A program made the position numbers and the translations under genes. From SIG480 sp045539475 (lineage in GTDB: Bacteria > Bacillota > Clostridia > Oscillospirales > JAAYXM01), in the NCBI GenBank assembly GCA_045539475.1, contig JAZQFJ010000091.1, positions 41,375 to 105,374 of the forward strand: a stretch of 64,000 nucleotides of DNA, read 5' to 3'. Under the pieces are notes generated by a model, which was not told the origin of the DNA, did not search any database, and was given only the letters and a program-made list of their open reading frames with translations. This document shows, in pieces, positions 32,907-41,248 of the stretch; position 1 is the stretch's first letter; each line of letters starts with the position of its first letter.

Positions 32907-34781
32907 ATGAGTAATGTCACTAATCTTTTTAATTTCGGTCGCGCTCTGCCACATCCATTTGATAGCGTGACAAATAAGAAAGTCAAGGTATCGTCAAAGT
33001 ATGGAGACGGAACCACATCAACATTGTGTTCGACGGTTATAAAAGCCGTGAATGCCGCTTGTGCTTGCATGAACGGTACAGGACAGGGTGCGTTTGGAAC
33101 GCTTGACAGCAAGGGTATTGCTGAATATAAGTCATCAAACAGCGCTGATGAATATCATTTGGTTGTGTATGACAGCACGGTAGGAAATCTTCTCGCTTGC
33201 GTATATGATAAAAGCACGGAAGTGATTGAAACATATACAGCTCATTCCTCTGCAAGAGACGGCGCTGCTATTGTTATGGCCATGCTCCCGGCTCTTATGG
33301 TGGATGATGAGTTCAAGGAGAATTTTGATACATATTATGATCAGTTTCTTGCAGGATTTCTGGATATGGCTGTTACCACGGAGGCGATGGCATATATGTG
33401 TGACAACGCATATCGCCGCATCAAGGACGATGGCTGTGCAGCGCATGTCCCTGTAGAGATTGACAAATCGGGTAATATCATGCACGTGTCGAGAAGTCAT
33501 ATTGACTCAGGTAATTTTACTCCGCATGCAGTTATTGGCGGAGAGTTTACTATTTTCGGTTCCACCGGACCTGCAACGATCAAAAAAGCCAGTACCTTCA
33601 TTGAGCACAGTGACTTTGTAAGAAAATACCCATTGAATTCATCAAGAGCACTTACCCCCGAAGAAGAGCTGATGGTGCCCGAGCTTCCTGAATGGTATAT
33701 CATACCTCCGGAGGTCGTAGACATTTGCAAGCACGCACAGCACACCACAGGAAAGTCAATGCAGATGCGAAACTTTCTTTTACGTGGTCCTGCCGGTACA
33801 GGTAAGACAATGGGAGCAAAGGCTGTTGCAGCAGGACTCGGGCTTCCGTATAAGAAGTATACCTGCTCTGCTGGAACGGAAATATATGATTTTATCGGTC
33901 AGATCTTTCCGGATGCCGAAGGAGGCTCAACAGGAGATATACAGCTTGACCGTGAACGGCAACAGCTAAAGAGCATGGGTGGAATCAACTATACAAACGT
34001 TGCGAAGCTTATGAACCTGCCCGATCTGGACGATATGGATTACGATCCCCAAGGCGTGTATAAAGCGCTCACAGGGAAGGATAAGCCAAACGCATCCACT
34101 CAGGACTGTATGCTTATCGTGCTCAATAAAGTGACAGATAAGATAAAAGAGCTTTCCAGACGCGATGAAGCAAGTGCGTCACAAGGGCAGAGTTTCACTT
34201 ATGTCGAAACCGATTTTCTGACAGCGCTCAAGAACGGATATGTTGTTGAGGTGCAAGAACCCACCACAATTATGCAACCGGGTGTATTGGTCGGACTCAA
34301 CTCATTGCTTGAGCAGACCGGATCCATCACGCTCCCGACCGGTGAGGTTATCGAACGCCATCCTGATGCTGTGGTTATCGTTACTACTAATATAAGCTAT
34401 GAAGGCTGCCGCGGTATGAACCAGTCTGTCATTGACAGAATGAGTCTGGTGTGCGATGTCGAGGCTCCGGCACCTGAAGTAATGGTCCAGAGAGCGATGA
34501 GTGTCACCGGCGCAACTGATGAATACCAAGTAAGCCAAATGGTTCAGGTGGTAAACGATATTGCGGAATACTGCAGAACTCATGGCGTTACCGATGGTTC
34601 CTACGGCATGAGAAGCCTGATCGACTGGATTGAAAGCAGTGCGATCACGAACAATGTCTATGAATCGGCATTATACACCATTATAAGCAAAGCCACTACG
34701 GACGAACTGGAACGTGAGGCTTTGATAACATCAGTGCTTGAGCCTATTTTTGCTCCACCGAGGAAAAGAGCTTCAGCATAA
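32907..34781 (+). CDS. MoxR-type AAA+ ATPase with long N-terminal domain
   Basis: 624 residues from ATG 32907 (GAAAGGAA upstream). The first 280 residues are a novel-looking domain; the AAA+ module begins near MRNFLLRGPAGTGKT (Walker A about 291-298) and goes on to a substrate loop with IYDFIGQIFPDAEG, a GVLVGLNSLLEQTG helix (Walker B region), VIVTTNISYEGCRGMNQSVI (sensor 1) and DRMSLVCDVEAPAPE. The order is that of MoxR/CbbQ-like ATPases, which work as chaperones with a VWA partner to load metal or remodel proteins. The VWA partner is next, 27 nt downstream. Confidence 0.82.
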   Translation: MSNVTNLFNFGRALPHPFDSVTNKKVKVSSKYGDGTTSTLCSTVIKAVNAACACMNGTGQGAFGTLDSKGIAEYKSSNSADEYHLVVYDSTVGNLLACVYDKSTEVIETYTAHSSARDGAAIVMAMLPALMVDDEFKENFDTYYDQFLAGFLDMAVTTEAMAYMCDNAYRRIKDDGCAAHVPVEIDKSGNIMHVSRSHIDSGNFTPHAVIGGEFTIFGSTGPATIKKASTFIEHSDFVRKYPLNSSRALTPEEELMVPELPEWYIIPPEVVDICKHAQHTTGKSMQMRNFLLRGPAGTGKTMGAKAVAAGLGLPYKKYTCSAGTEIYDFIGQIFPDAEGGSTGDIQLDRERQQLKSMGGINYTNVAKLMNLPDLDDMDYDPQGVYKALTGKDKPNASTQDCMLIVLNKVTDKIKELSRRDEASASQGQSFTYVETDFLTALKNGYVVEVQEPTTIMQPGVLVGLNSLLEQTGSITLPTGEVIERHPDAVVIVTTNISYEGCRGMNQSVIDRMSLVCDVEAPAPEVMVQRAMSVTGATDEYQVSQMVQVVNDIAEYCRTHGVTDGSYGMRSLIDWIESSAITNNVYESALYTIISKATTDELEREALITSVLEPIFAPPRKRASA

Positions 34782-34808
34782 CTATTATGAGAGGAGGTTA
34801 ACCCTGTA

Positions 34809-37109
34809 ATGGCAAGGGTGAATCACAAATTAGTCAAAGAGCGCTTGAACGAAAAGCGCAGTAAAATAACTGATCGCCAGTTCTTCACATCACGACTGCT
34901 CGCAGGTCACTTTGAAGACATGGCGGCTGCACAGACACGGCGGTATAAATATAACCGCCGTGTCCACGTCAATCTTGTATGGGAACCTGACAGCAATATG
35001 ATGGCGATGACGAACAACAGAGTTATTCTCATCAATTGCGGTAATAAGTTCATTACCAAGGTCAGAGGGCGCGAGAACCGCTATCAGATAGTGTGCGGGT
35101 TCTTTGCTCACGAGCTTGGACATGTTCTTTATACAGACTTTCTTGCAGGTCAGACTCATATCAATTTACTTGGACAAGGCAAATGGTTTCCTGAAAAGCC
35201 GATTTTAAAGACGAATGCAGATATACGAAACGAAGCCGCGCTTTGGGATTATGCAAATGATTCCGAAGAAAATATGCAGGCAGTACAGTATATAGCCTCT
35301 GAAATCAGCAATGTCATTGAGGATGGATACATAGAGGATCGTATGCTGCTGAATTTTCCCGGCAGACTGAAATACGGTCTGGAAAGCTTGAGAGATATTC
35401 ATTTTGAGCAGATGCCAACCGTTACTCAACTTATTGAAGAAGAGGACGATGGTAAAAGACATTTGTTTGAAAGTATCTTGCAAAATATTCTGTCTTATGT
35501 CAAGTTCGGTGAGATAAAATACGGAGATGAGCCGCTTAATGATGTGCGCATTAAAACTGTTTTTGATCTCATTCTTGATATAGACAGTGCCCTGATAAGC
35601 AATTCAGCCAAAGACAGAATACGGATAACCAATTATATCCTTGTCCACTGCTGGGAGTATCTTTCGGATTATCTGGAGGAATGTAAGAAACGGCATCAGG
35701 AAGCAGTCGCTTCCGGTGCGGCTGGTACAATTTCGGAAACACTTGCAGGAATGCTCGGCTCAATTACCGGCGGATCCTTGACAGGTACAGGTGACGGAAC
35801 TCCCGTTGCGCAGTCTTCCGGTGGTCCGGTCAATACGGTAACAGCGATAAGGCGTGCAAAAACCAAAGCCGATGCCGGGAAGGCTGATGAAGAGAAAGCC
35901 GAAGATGCGACTGGAAACGGGTCCGGTGATGATAATAATGCTTCTCAGACCGGAACGGAAAATGAAAATGCTCTGTCTGGGTCTGGAGATGATGACGGTA
36001 CCGATCCGGTCGAAGAGGGTTTGAACCCCATTGACGACGGTGGGAACAGAGGCGGAAAGCAAGAGGTGTCTGAGTCTGAGGGCGGACGAATTCCGTATCA
36101 TCAGACCAACACACTGTATGCACCTGAAGGCGGAACGACTGAATATGACAATGATTATCAGCGTGAAAAGTATGACAGAGCCGCTACGGACATTGAAAGG
36201 ATACTTGATAAAATGGCAGAAAAGGCCGCTTGTACTGAGCTTGAGAACGCCAGAATCAAGGAACTGCGTGATGTGGCTCAAAACATCTCATACGGAGATA
36301 TTCACAGCGGTGTCAACGTCCGTATAAATCGCATAAACAGTGTGGATGAGGAGCTTGTAGAGCAATTTAATGATATTGCAGCACCGCTGCTTGCCATATC
36401 CAAACAGTTGACACGCAGTGTTATTCGTCAGTTCGATGATTATAGACGCGGTGGTAAACAAACAGGGCTTATGATGGGACGAAGGCTTGAAGTGAGAGCT
36501 TTATGCAGAAACGATGGCAAGGTCTTTTCAAAGAACGCCCTTCCTAATGAAATTCCGCAATTGTCGGTGGGGCTCCTACTTGATGAATCAGGTTCTATGG
36601 GATGCGATGACCGTTGTACATATGCAAGAGCCGCAGCTATTATCCTGCATGATTTTTGTGAAAGTCTGGATATCCCGGTTATGGTCTACGGTCATTCAAC
36701 CAGCGGCAGTGATGTCTGTTTATATTCATATGCCGAGTTTGAAGGCTTTGATAATAACGACAAATACCGTCTGATGGATATTCACGCCAGAGGCAGTAAC
36801 CGCGACGGTGCGGCGCTCAGGTTTGTTGCGGAGCAATTGTCCAAGAGAACTGAGGATGTTAGAATCCTCATACTGGTTTCAGACGGACAACCTGCGCATT
36901 CAGGATACAGCGGAACCGCAGCCGAGGAAGACCTGCGCGGTATCAAGCAGGAATACCAGAGAAAAGGCATCTTGTTCATTGCTGCAGCCATTGGGGATGA
37001 TAAGGTGAATATTGAAAGGATATACGGCAATTCATTTTTGGATATAACCGACCTTTCCCAGCTCCCCGTTAAGCTGACATCTATAATCAGAAAACACTTA
37101 AGATTTTAA
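34809..37109 (+). CDS. HELGH metallopeptidase-like/VWA-domain protein, partner of MoxR ATPase
   Basis: 766 residues. The N-terminal half contains FFAHELGHVLYTDF (HExxH at about residue 101), a zinc-peptidase-type motif, with a later glutamate-rich helix (EISNVIEDGYIEDRML) that could supply the third ligand. A low-complexity Gly/Asp/Glu linker (about 315-440) separates it from a C-terminal VWA domain with an intact metal-ion adhesion site: DESGSMG (about 591), a conserved T/S in the middle, and LVSDGQPAHSG. MoxR-VWA pairs such as CobS/CobT and NorQ/NorD act in metal insertion and protein remodelling. The HELGH part is an unusual addition on a mobile element; the substrate is unknown. Confidence 0.82.
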   Translation: MARVNHKLVKERLNEKRSKITDRQFFTSRLLAGHFEDMAAAQTRRYKYNRRVHVNLVWEPDSNMMAMTNNRVILINCGNKFITKVRGRENRYQIVCGFFAHELGHVLYTDFLAGQTHINLLGQGKWFPEKPILKTNADIRNEAALWDYANDSEENMQAVQYIASEISNVIEDGYIEDRMLLNFPGRLKYGLESLRDIHFEQMPTVTQLIEEEDDGKRHLFESILQNILSYVKFGEIKYGDEPLNDVRIKTVFDLILDIDSALISNSAKDRIRITNYILVHCWEYLSDYLEECKKRHQEAVASGAAGTISETLAGMLGSITGGSLTGTGDGTPVAQSSGGPVNTVTAIRRAKTKADAGKADEEKAEDATGNGSGDDNNASQTGTENENALSGSGDDDGTDPVEEGLNPIDDGGNRGGKQEVSESEGGRIPYHQTNTLYAPEGGTTEYDNDYQREKYDRAATDIERILDKMAEKAACTELENARIKELRDVAQNISYGDIHSGVNVRINRINSVDEELVEQFNDIAAPLLAISKQLTRSVIRQFDDYRRGGKQTGLMMGRRLEVRALCRNDGKVFSKNALPNEIPQLSVGLLLDESGSMGCDDRCTYARAAAIILHDFCESLDIPVMVYGHSTSGSDVCLYSYAEFEGFDNNDKYRLMDIHARGSNRDGAALRFVAEQLSKRTEDVRILILVSDGQPAHSGYSGTAAEEDLRGIKQEYQRKGILFIAAAIGDDKVNIERIYGNSFLDITDLSQLPVKLTSIIRKHLRF

Positions 37110-37116
37110 TAATCAA

Positions 37117-37197
37117 CAGTTGCCCGAATGAGGGTAAAAAAATGATCGATACGGGCAACTGCAATATCTGCTGTTGCCCGTGATATGTCTTATCACG
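37117..37197 (+). promoter_or_regulatory. Leader with mutually exclusive hairpins
   Basis: CAGTTGCCCG (37117-37126) can pair with CGGGCAACTG (37152-37161); that same central segment can instead pair with GTTGCCCG (37173-37180). A separate CGTGATA/TATCACG stem (37179-37197) ends directly at the ribosome site AAAGGAG. Two alternative folds could therefore expose or hide translation or transcription signals of the next gene. No T-run follows, so control would more likely be at translation or RNA stability. Confidence 0.5.
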
Positions 37198-37211
37198 AAA
37201 GGAGCATTTAT

Positions 37212-38330
37212 ATGCATTTTTTAAATTTGATAACAGTAGATATACCTACAATCACACCTGAGCCTGAGATGGATGCACGAGTTCAAGAAGAACTTGAGAA
37301 ATTAAAGGCTATAAGGACGGATAAGAATTTCTTTGCGGACTACTACATAGAAAAGCTCAACAGCCGTTCCAATGCGTTCGGACGCAAAGTTGATACGGAA
37401 ATCGACATAAAGCTTGAACCGTACAATGAGCAGACCGAAAACCCTGAATACCTTGAATTTGATGATCGTACCGATGAGATTCGCCAGGACTATGAAACAG
37501 GTAAAACCGATTGCATCAAATTTCCCGGCGGAAAATACTACAGTGTATATCATTATATGGTTCGCAATAAATTCATTATTGGCGAAGACGGTTTGGTTTA
37601 TCAGAAGGATTTCGGACAATTACATCACCCAAAACGCTCGAAACGTGCAAAGAAAATGACAGCATTTAAAGACTTCCCATATAAGAAGATGTATAAGACT
37701 ATGGATGCATTTGCACGAGAAGAATATTGTCTTTACTATAATGAAGACTTTAAGGGATATGGTTATTTGTGTAATCCGAATGCTTTCTATGACTGGTATC
37801 AGATCGGTGGTCGCTGGCCGTTTGTATTCCTTGTTAAAGATAGCTGCCAAGAGTTTTCAATCGGAGAACGTAGCTGGGGTATTCATGAAGTTCCACCTTC
37901 ACCCGATGGTTACAGATGGGTATGTGCAGCTCGTAAAAAGGATATTCAATGGAAAGTTATGTTTGAGTGCAGAAAAGAAAATGCGATCAAAAACTTCCAT
38001 GAACTTGAAAAAGGCTTCGCTGAGGGTAAAATTCCTGAAGGTTGGTATGGGAATATCAACGAAAAAGGAATTGTCGGGTTTATGGAAATGCTCTATGTCA
38101 AAGGCGAAACTGTACAACAGTACCTTGCCCGACATAGAATTATCCGTAAATACAAATACCCGTCTTTCCCTTATGGTTATCTTGATGATCAGGGCGAATA
38201 TCACAGCGAAGACTCAATGCCTTCTAAGAATGACAAAAAGGCAAAGCGTATGTGGCATAGAAAAGTCAATCGCTTTATTGACTCACTCCACGATGAGACC
38301 GTTTTGGTCGTTGTTGACTGTCATATTTAA
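37212..38330 (+). CDS. Conserved protein of unknown function (372 aa)
   Basis: ATG 37212, with AAAGGAG upstream. The middle of the protein holds GYGYLCNPNAFYDWYQIGGR followed by WPFVFLV, a motif I associate with a widely spread, uncharacterised protein group of phages and conjugative elements. There are many aromatic residues, no signal peptide, no membrane helix. A C-terminal basic segment (KNDKKAKRMWHRKVNRFIDS) could contact nucleic acid. It is the first of five genes leading to the methyltransferase and is preceded by an alternative-fold leader. Confidence 0.6.
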   Translation: MHFLNLITVDIPTITPEPEMDARVQEELEKLKAIRTDKNFFADYYIEKLNSRSNAFGRKVDTEIDIKLEPYNEQTENPEYLEFDDRTDEIRQDYETGKTDCIKFPGGKYYSVYHYMVRNKFIIGEDGLVYQKDFGQLHHPKRSKRAKKMTAFKDFPYKKMYKTMDAFAREEYCLYYNEDFKGYGYLCNPNAFYDWYQIGGRWPFVFLVKDSCQEFSIGERSWGIHEVPPSPDGYRWVCAARKKDIQWKVMFECRKENAIKNFHELEKGFAEGKIPEGWYGNINEKGIVGFMEMLYVKGETVQQYLARHRIIRKYKYPSFPYGYLDDQGEYHSEDSMPSKNDKKAKRMWHRKVNRFIDSLHDETVLVVVDCHI

Positions 38331-38344
38331 TGAGGTGCTGGAAA

Positions 38345-39238
38345 ATGATTTTGAATGAACATGGTAAATCCTTTGAGTATGACGGCATTAAGTATGCTAT
38401 AGGCGATGTTGTCATCGGTACTGATGTAAGTGAGTATGAAGGACTGGCAGGTACAATAATCGAAATCCGAGACGGCGAAGACAAGGAAACAGAAAACGAA
38501 ACACCTGATATTTACTGTTCTTTTGAACCGCCTTTGTTACCTGAAGATGTAAGGATTCTTGAAGAAACCTTTTCAGACCTTTACGAAGCGCCTAAGACAA
38601 TTGAGGATATCTTGCTTGATATGGTAATTATGGCTCCTGAGATGATTGTTCCTGCGGATAAGCGTTCCCGAAATGTCCGAAAAATTAAATTATATGCCGT
38701 TACAGAAGACTGGGTTAATAATGATGATGAATATGGGCAATCGACTACGCTTTTTGCAACAAAGGAAGCTGCTCTGAAGGAGTTCAAACTTCTTCTTGCG
38801 ACCGAGGCTCTTAATGGCATTATTTCGAATATCAAGGGAACCTATGATTATGTCGAGGAATTCAGTTCTATAGACTACAAGTGTTATGCGGATGGTTTCC
38901 ATGAAGGAAACCATTATCACGTTGCAGTTGAAGAAATGGAACTGTTCCTTACTCCGTCATCCCTTGAGCAAATGAGAAAACTTGCACAGGATATTGCATA
39001 CTGTGCGGATTTCATTGAGCAGATTGAACCTTGGGAAGAAATTGCCGAGATGTCCACATCACAGTATCATAAGATGATTACCGATCCGGAACTGCCGGAA
39101 CGCATCAGGAAAGCTATTGATATGAATGATGGTTACTGGGATTCTTACTGGCAGAGCATTTCTGAAGTGGCTCATCGCATTGTCAAAGAAGCCAAAGGAG
39201 ATGGATGTAATGCAAATTCCGAAAACCTGTCTTCATAA
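38345..39238 (+). CDS. Conserved hypothetical protein (297 aa), acidic
   Basis: ATG 38345 has GAGGTG at 9 nt. The N-terminus (YDGIKYAIGDVVIGTDVSEY, EGLAGTIIEIRDGED) looks like a small SH3-like beta barrel; then an acidic helical body with KIKLYAVTEDWVNNDDEYGQ. Nothing catalytic can be pointed to. Overlaps the next gene by 29 nt. Confidence 0.55.
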   Translation: MILNEHGKSFEYDGIKYAIGDVVIGTDVSEYEGLAGTIIEIRDGEDKETENETPDIYCSFEPPLLPEDVRILEETFSDLYEAPKTIEDILLDMVIMAPEMIVPADKRSRNVRKIKLYAVTEDWVNNDDEYGQSTTLFATKEAALKEFKLLLATEALNGIISNIKGTYDYVEEFSSIDYKCYADGFHEGNHYHVAVEEMELFLTPSSLEQMRKLAQDIAYCADFIEQIEPWEEIAEMSTSQYHKMITDPELPERIRKAIDMNDGYWDSYWQSISEVAHRIVKEAKGDGCNANSENLSS

Positions 39239-39428
39239 ACATCGTGTTGAGCAGTATGGTGATTACTGCAGAACGAGTCTTTTCTTTATTTCATACGGAG
39301 CAACATTAACCTGTATTGACTGTCAGAAAACATATTCTTATCGCAGTCTGAGGTTAAATATGCATCCCATAAAATACATAAAAAACCGTCGCAAAGAACG
39401 GTTGTATCAAGATGAATTACCATTTTAA
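39210..39428 (+). CDS. Small protein with Cys/His pairs (72 aa)
   Basis: Start at ATG 39210 (AAAGGAG about 10 nt upstream); ATG 39201 is also in frame. It contains CLHKHRVEQYGDYCR and CIDCQKTYSY, two potential zinc-ligand pairs, and a basic C-terminus (KYIKNRRKERLY). It may be a small zinc ribbon binding nucleic acid. Translationally coupled to the gene before it. Confidence 0.5.
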   Translation: MQIPKTCLHKHRVEQYGDYCRTSLFFISYGATLTCIDCQKTYSYRSLRLNMHPIKYIKNRRKERLYQDELPF

Positions 39429-39445
39429 TTTAAGGAGGTCCCACT

Positions 39446-39994
39446 ATGACTTTTTTTGATTTTCTACAATTGGTTGGAGGCTTGATATTGGCTTTTGGCT
39501 ATCTGCCTCAAATCACACAATTGCTCCGTACAAAATCTTGCGGAGATCTTAATCTTAAAACATATCTGTATCTCACATTGGGTATAGGATTGATGGAAAT
39601 ATACGCAGTCGATTTGTCAAAGAACGACTATGGGGATATGTTTTTGATAACAAACACACTTTCACTAATACTCGTATCATTGATTTCTACCTTGATTATC
39701 AGATACAGACTTCGTGAGTATAATCGTATTATGAAAGAGCGTAATCCTGATTTGGTTACACATCATGCATATTATGTTACAAAATGGGAAGACGGCTCAA
39801 AGGTAATTACTCCGTGTGAAGTAAACGTCAGAACGAAGGAGATTACGAAAATTTATAGTTCTCCATACGATATTGATTCGACATTGGAATCAGAAGCACT
39901 TCTGCTTTATGATACCGAGTATGAGGTTTATTCTGAAGAACACTGCACCACCAAACGCACGGCAAACATAGAAGACAATTGGGTTCCGTGGTAA
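39446..39994 (+). CDS. PQ-loop/SemiSWEET-like membrane protein with soluble tail
   Basis: 182 residues. The first 90 form a three-helix PQ-loop repeat (LVGGLILAFGYLPQITQLLR with the Pro-Gln signature, then a second helix LKTYLYLTLGIGLMEIYAVD and a third NTLSLILVSLISTLIIRYRL), as in SemiSWEET sugar transporters, which form dimers. A charged C-terminal domain of about 80 residues (THHAYYVTKWEDGSKVITPC) is not part of that family. AAGGAGG precedes ATG 39446. Substrate unknown; a sugar or amino-acid derivative is possible. Confidence 0.72.
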   Translation: MTFFDFLQLVGGLILAFGYLPQITQLLRTKSCGDLNLKTYLYLTLGIGLMEIYAVDLSKNDYGDMFLITNTLSLILVSLISTLIIRYRLREYNRIMKERNPDLVTHHAYYVTKWEDGSKVITPCEVNVRTKEITKIYSSPYDIDSTLESEALLLYDTEYEVYSEEHCTTKRTANIEDNWVPW

Positions 39995-40009
39995 TTGCGG
40001 AGGTGTATT

Positions 40010-40936
40010 ATGAGTAAACCCAATCGTGCTCTTACCAGCATAGTGTCATACCCGGAACGTGGTGAAGGTGGAAATAACCGTTATCGTGGCAACTGTTCCC
40101 CGAGGCTTATCGAGGACCTGATAGGTTTTTTCAAACCCGGTGAAGTTTGCGATTACATGTGCGGCAGCGGAACAACAAGAGCTGCTGCAGATAAATGCGG
40201 TATCAAAAGCCATCTTTACGATCTGCACAGTGGGTTTGACATAATGAATTGTGAGATTCAGGAACGCCCTGAGTTCATTTTCTGGCATCCTCCATACTGG
40301 GATATAATAAAATACTCGGATGTTATGTATAAGGCGTCTGATGTTGAAAATCGGTATGGATACAATCCTATGCAGTTTGATCTATCCCGGATACCGACAT
40401 GGGAAGGTTTTGTCAAAGCAATGAATTATGCTATGATGAAGCAATTTGCATCGCTTGAAAAAGGTGGACGTGTAGCGGTACTTATGGGTGACATCAAGAA
40501 AAAGGGTAAGCTATACAGTATGCTGTCTGAAATAATTAAGCCAGGTACACTTGAGAATATCATTATCAAGACCCAGCATAACTGCGTTTCGGACAACACG
40601 ACTTATAGCGGCACATTCATTCCGATTTTGCACGAGTATGTGATGATTGTTCGCAAGGACGAATCGCTCATTATCCCGGTTATCACTGCTAAAGAGTATA
40701 TAACCGATATGCGTGATATCAAAGAAGCGTCGTGGAAGGATGTTATCGCCTCTGTCCTGGAGAAAAGCGACTCTGAAGTTTCACTTGCGTATCTTTACGA
40801 GCAGCTTGCAAACCATAAAAAGACAAGAACAAATAAATGGTGGAGAGAGAAAATCCGCCAGACCTTGCAGTGCAATCCTGCACACTTTCTTCATACCGGT
40901 CGCGGTATGTGGAAGCTTAACAGGAGTACAGCATAG
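40010..40936 (+). CDS. DNA methyltransferase-like protein (HPPYW motif)
   Basis: 308 residues from ATG 40010, with GGAGGTG upstream. Motif I for S-adenosylmethionine appears as VCDYMCGSGTTRAAA (about residue 45) and motif IV as FWHPPYWDIIKYSD (about 90), a HPPY in place of the D/NPPY catalytic loop of N4-cytosine/N6-adenine methyltransferases. A C-terminal helical part (VSLAYLYEQLANHKKTRTNK) could be a small recognition or winged-helix domain. No restriction enzyme lies beside it, so it is an orphan that could protect the element from host restriction, or a modified enzyme with altered chemistry because of the His for Asp/Asn change. Confidence 0.75.
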   Translation: MSKPNRALTSIVSYPERGEGGNNRYRGNCSPRLIEDLIGFFKPGEVCDYMCGSGTTRAAADKCGIKSHLYDLHSGFDIMNCEIQERPEFIFWHPPYWDIIKYSDVMYKASDVENRYGYNPMQFDLSRIPTWEGFVKAMNYAMMKQFASLEKGGRVAVLMGDIKKKGKLYSMLSEIIKPGTLENIIIKTQHNCVSDNTTYSGTFIPILHEYVMIVRKDESLIIPVITAKEYITDMRDIKEASWKDVIASVLEKSDSEVSLAYLYEQLANHKKTRTNKWWREKIRQTLQCNPAHFLHTGRGMWKLNRSTA

Positions 40937-41022
40937 TTTAGTTGAGAGGGGTGTTATTTCGGTAGCACCTCTTTTGCTTTAGTGGAATAAGCGTACATTG
41001 CCCTATTTCTTCTGCAAATGAA

Positions 41023-41051
41023 TTGACTATAATGAGGTTTTCTGATATAAT
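41023..41051 (+). promoter_or_regulatory. Promoter of leader RNA cassette, copy 3
   Basis: TTGACT (41023-41028), 17-nt spacer, TATAAT (41046-41051). From 40,937 to here no other signal is evident. Confidence 0.8.
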
Positions 41052-41056
41052 AAATA

Positions 41057-41146
41057 TATAAGTTTCAAGGTTTCCATAGAGAAATCACAGTTATCAGAGT
41101 TTACGAAGTGTCGTTTGCGCCATGCGCAGATGGCACTTTTTTGTTT
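41057..41146 (+). ncRNA. Leader RNA cassette copy 3: hairpin plus intrinsic terminator
   Basis: First stem GGTTTC (41069-41074)/GAAATC (41081-41086), as in copy 2. Terminator AAGTGTC (41106-41112)/GGCACTT (41132-41138) with TTTTT; the inner arm is TGCGC/GCGCA (41116-41128), different in sequence from copies 1 and 2 yet still paired. It precedes the recombination/replication operon that starts at 41,249. Confidence 0.75.
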
Positions 41147-41168
41147 TCTCGCCCAATATTTTGGACAC

Positions 41169-41204
41169 AAGCCGACATCACCTTCGGGTTATGTTGGCTT
41201 TTGT
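41169..41204 (+). terminator. Second terminator in the copy 3 leader
   Basis: AAGCCGACAT (41169-41178) pairs with ATGTTGGCTT (41191-41200), one G-U, then TTGTT. As in copy 1, tandem terminators stand between promoter and genes. Confidence 0.75.
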
Positions 41205-41248
41205 TATATATTATCAAAGGCGAAAGCCTCAAAGAAAGGAGCATTTCT

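Noticed and set aside
24858..41204. Leader cassettes as transposon ends or T-box/riboswitch
   Set aside because: No transposase or target-site duplication; no T-box specifier or anti-terminator pairing; copies are all in the same place relative to operons.
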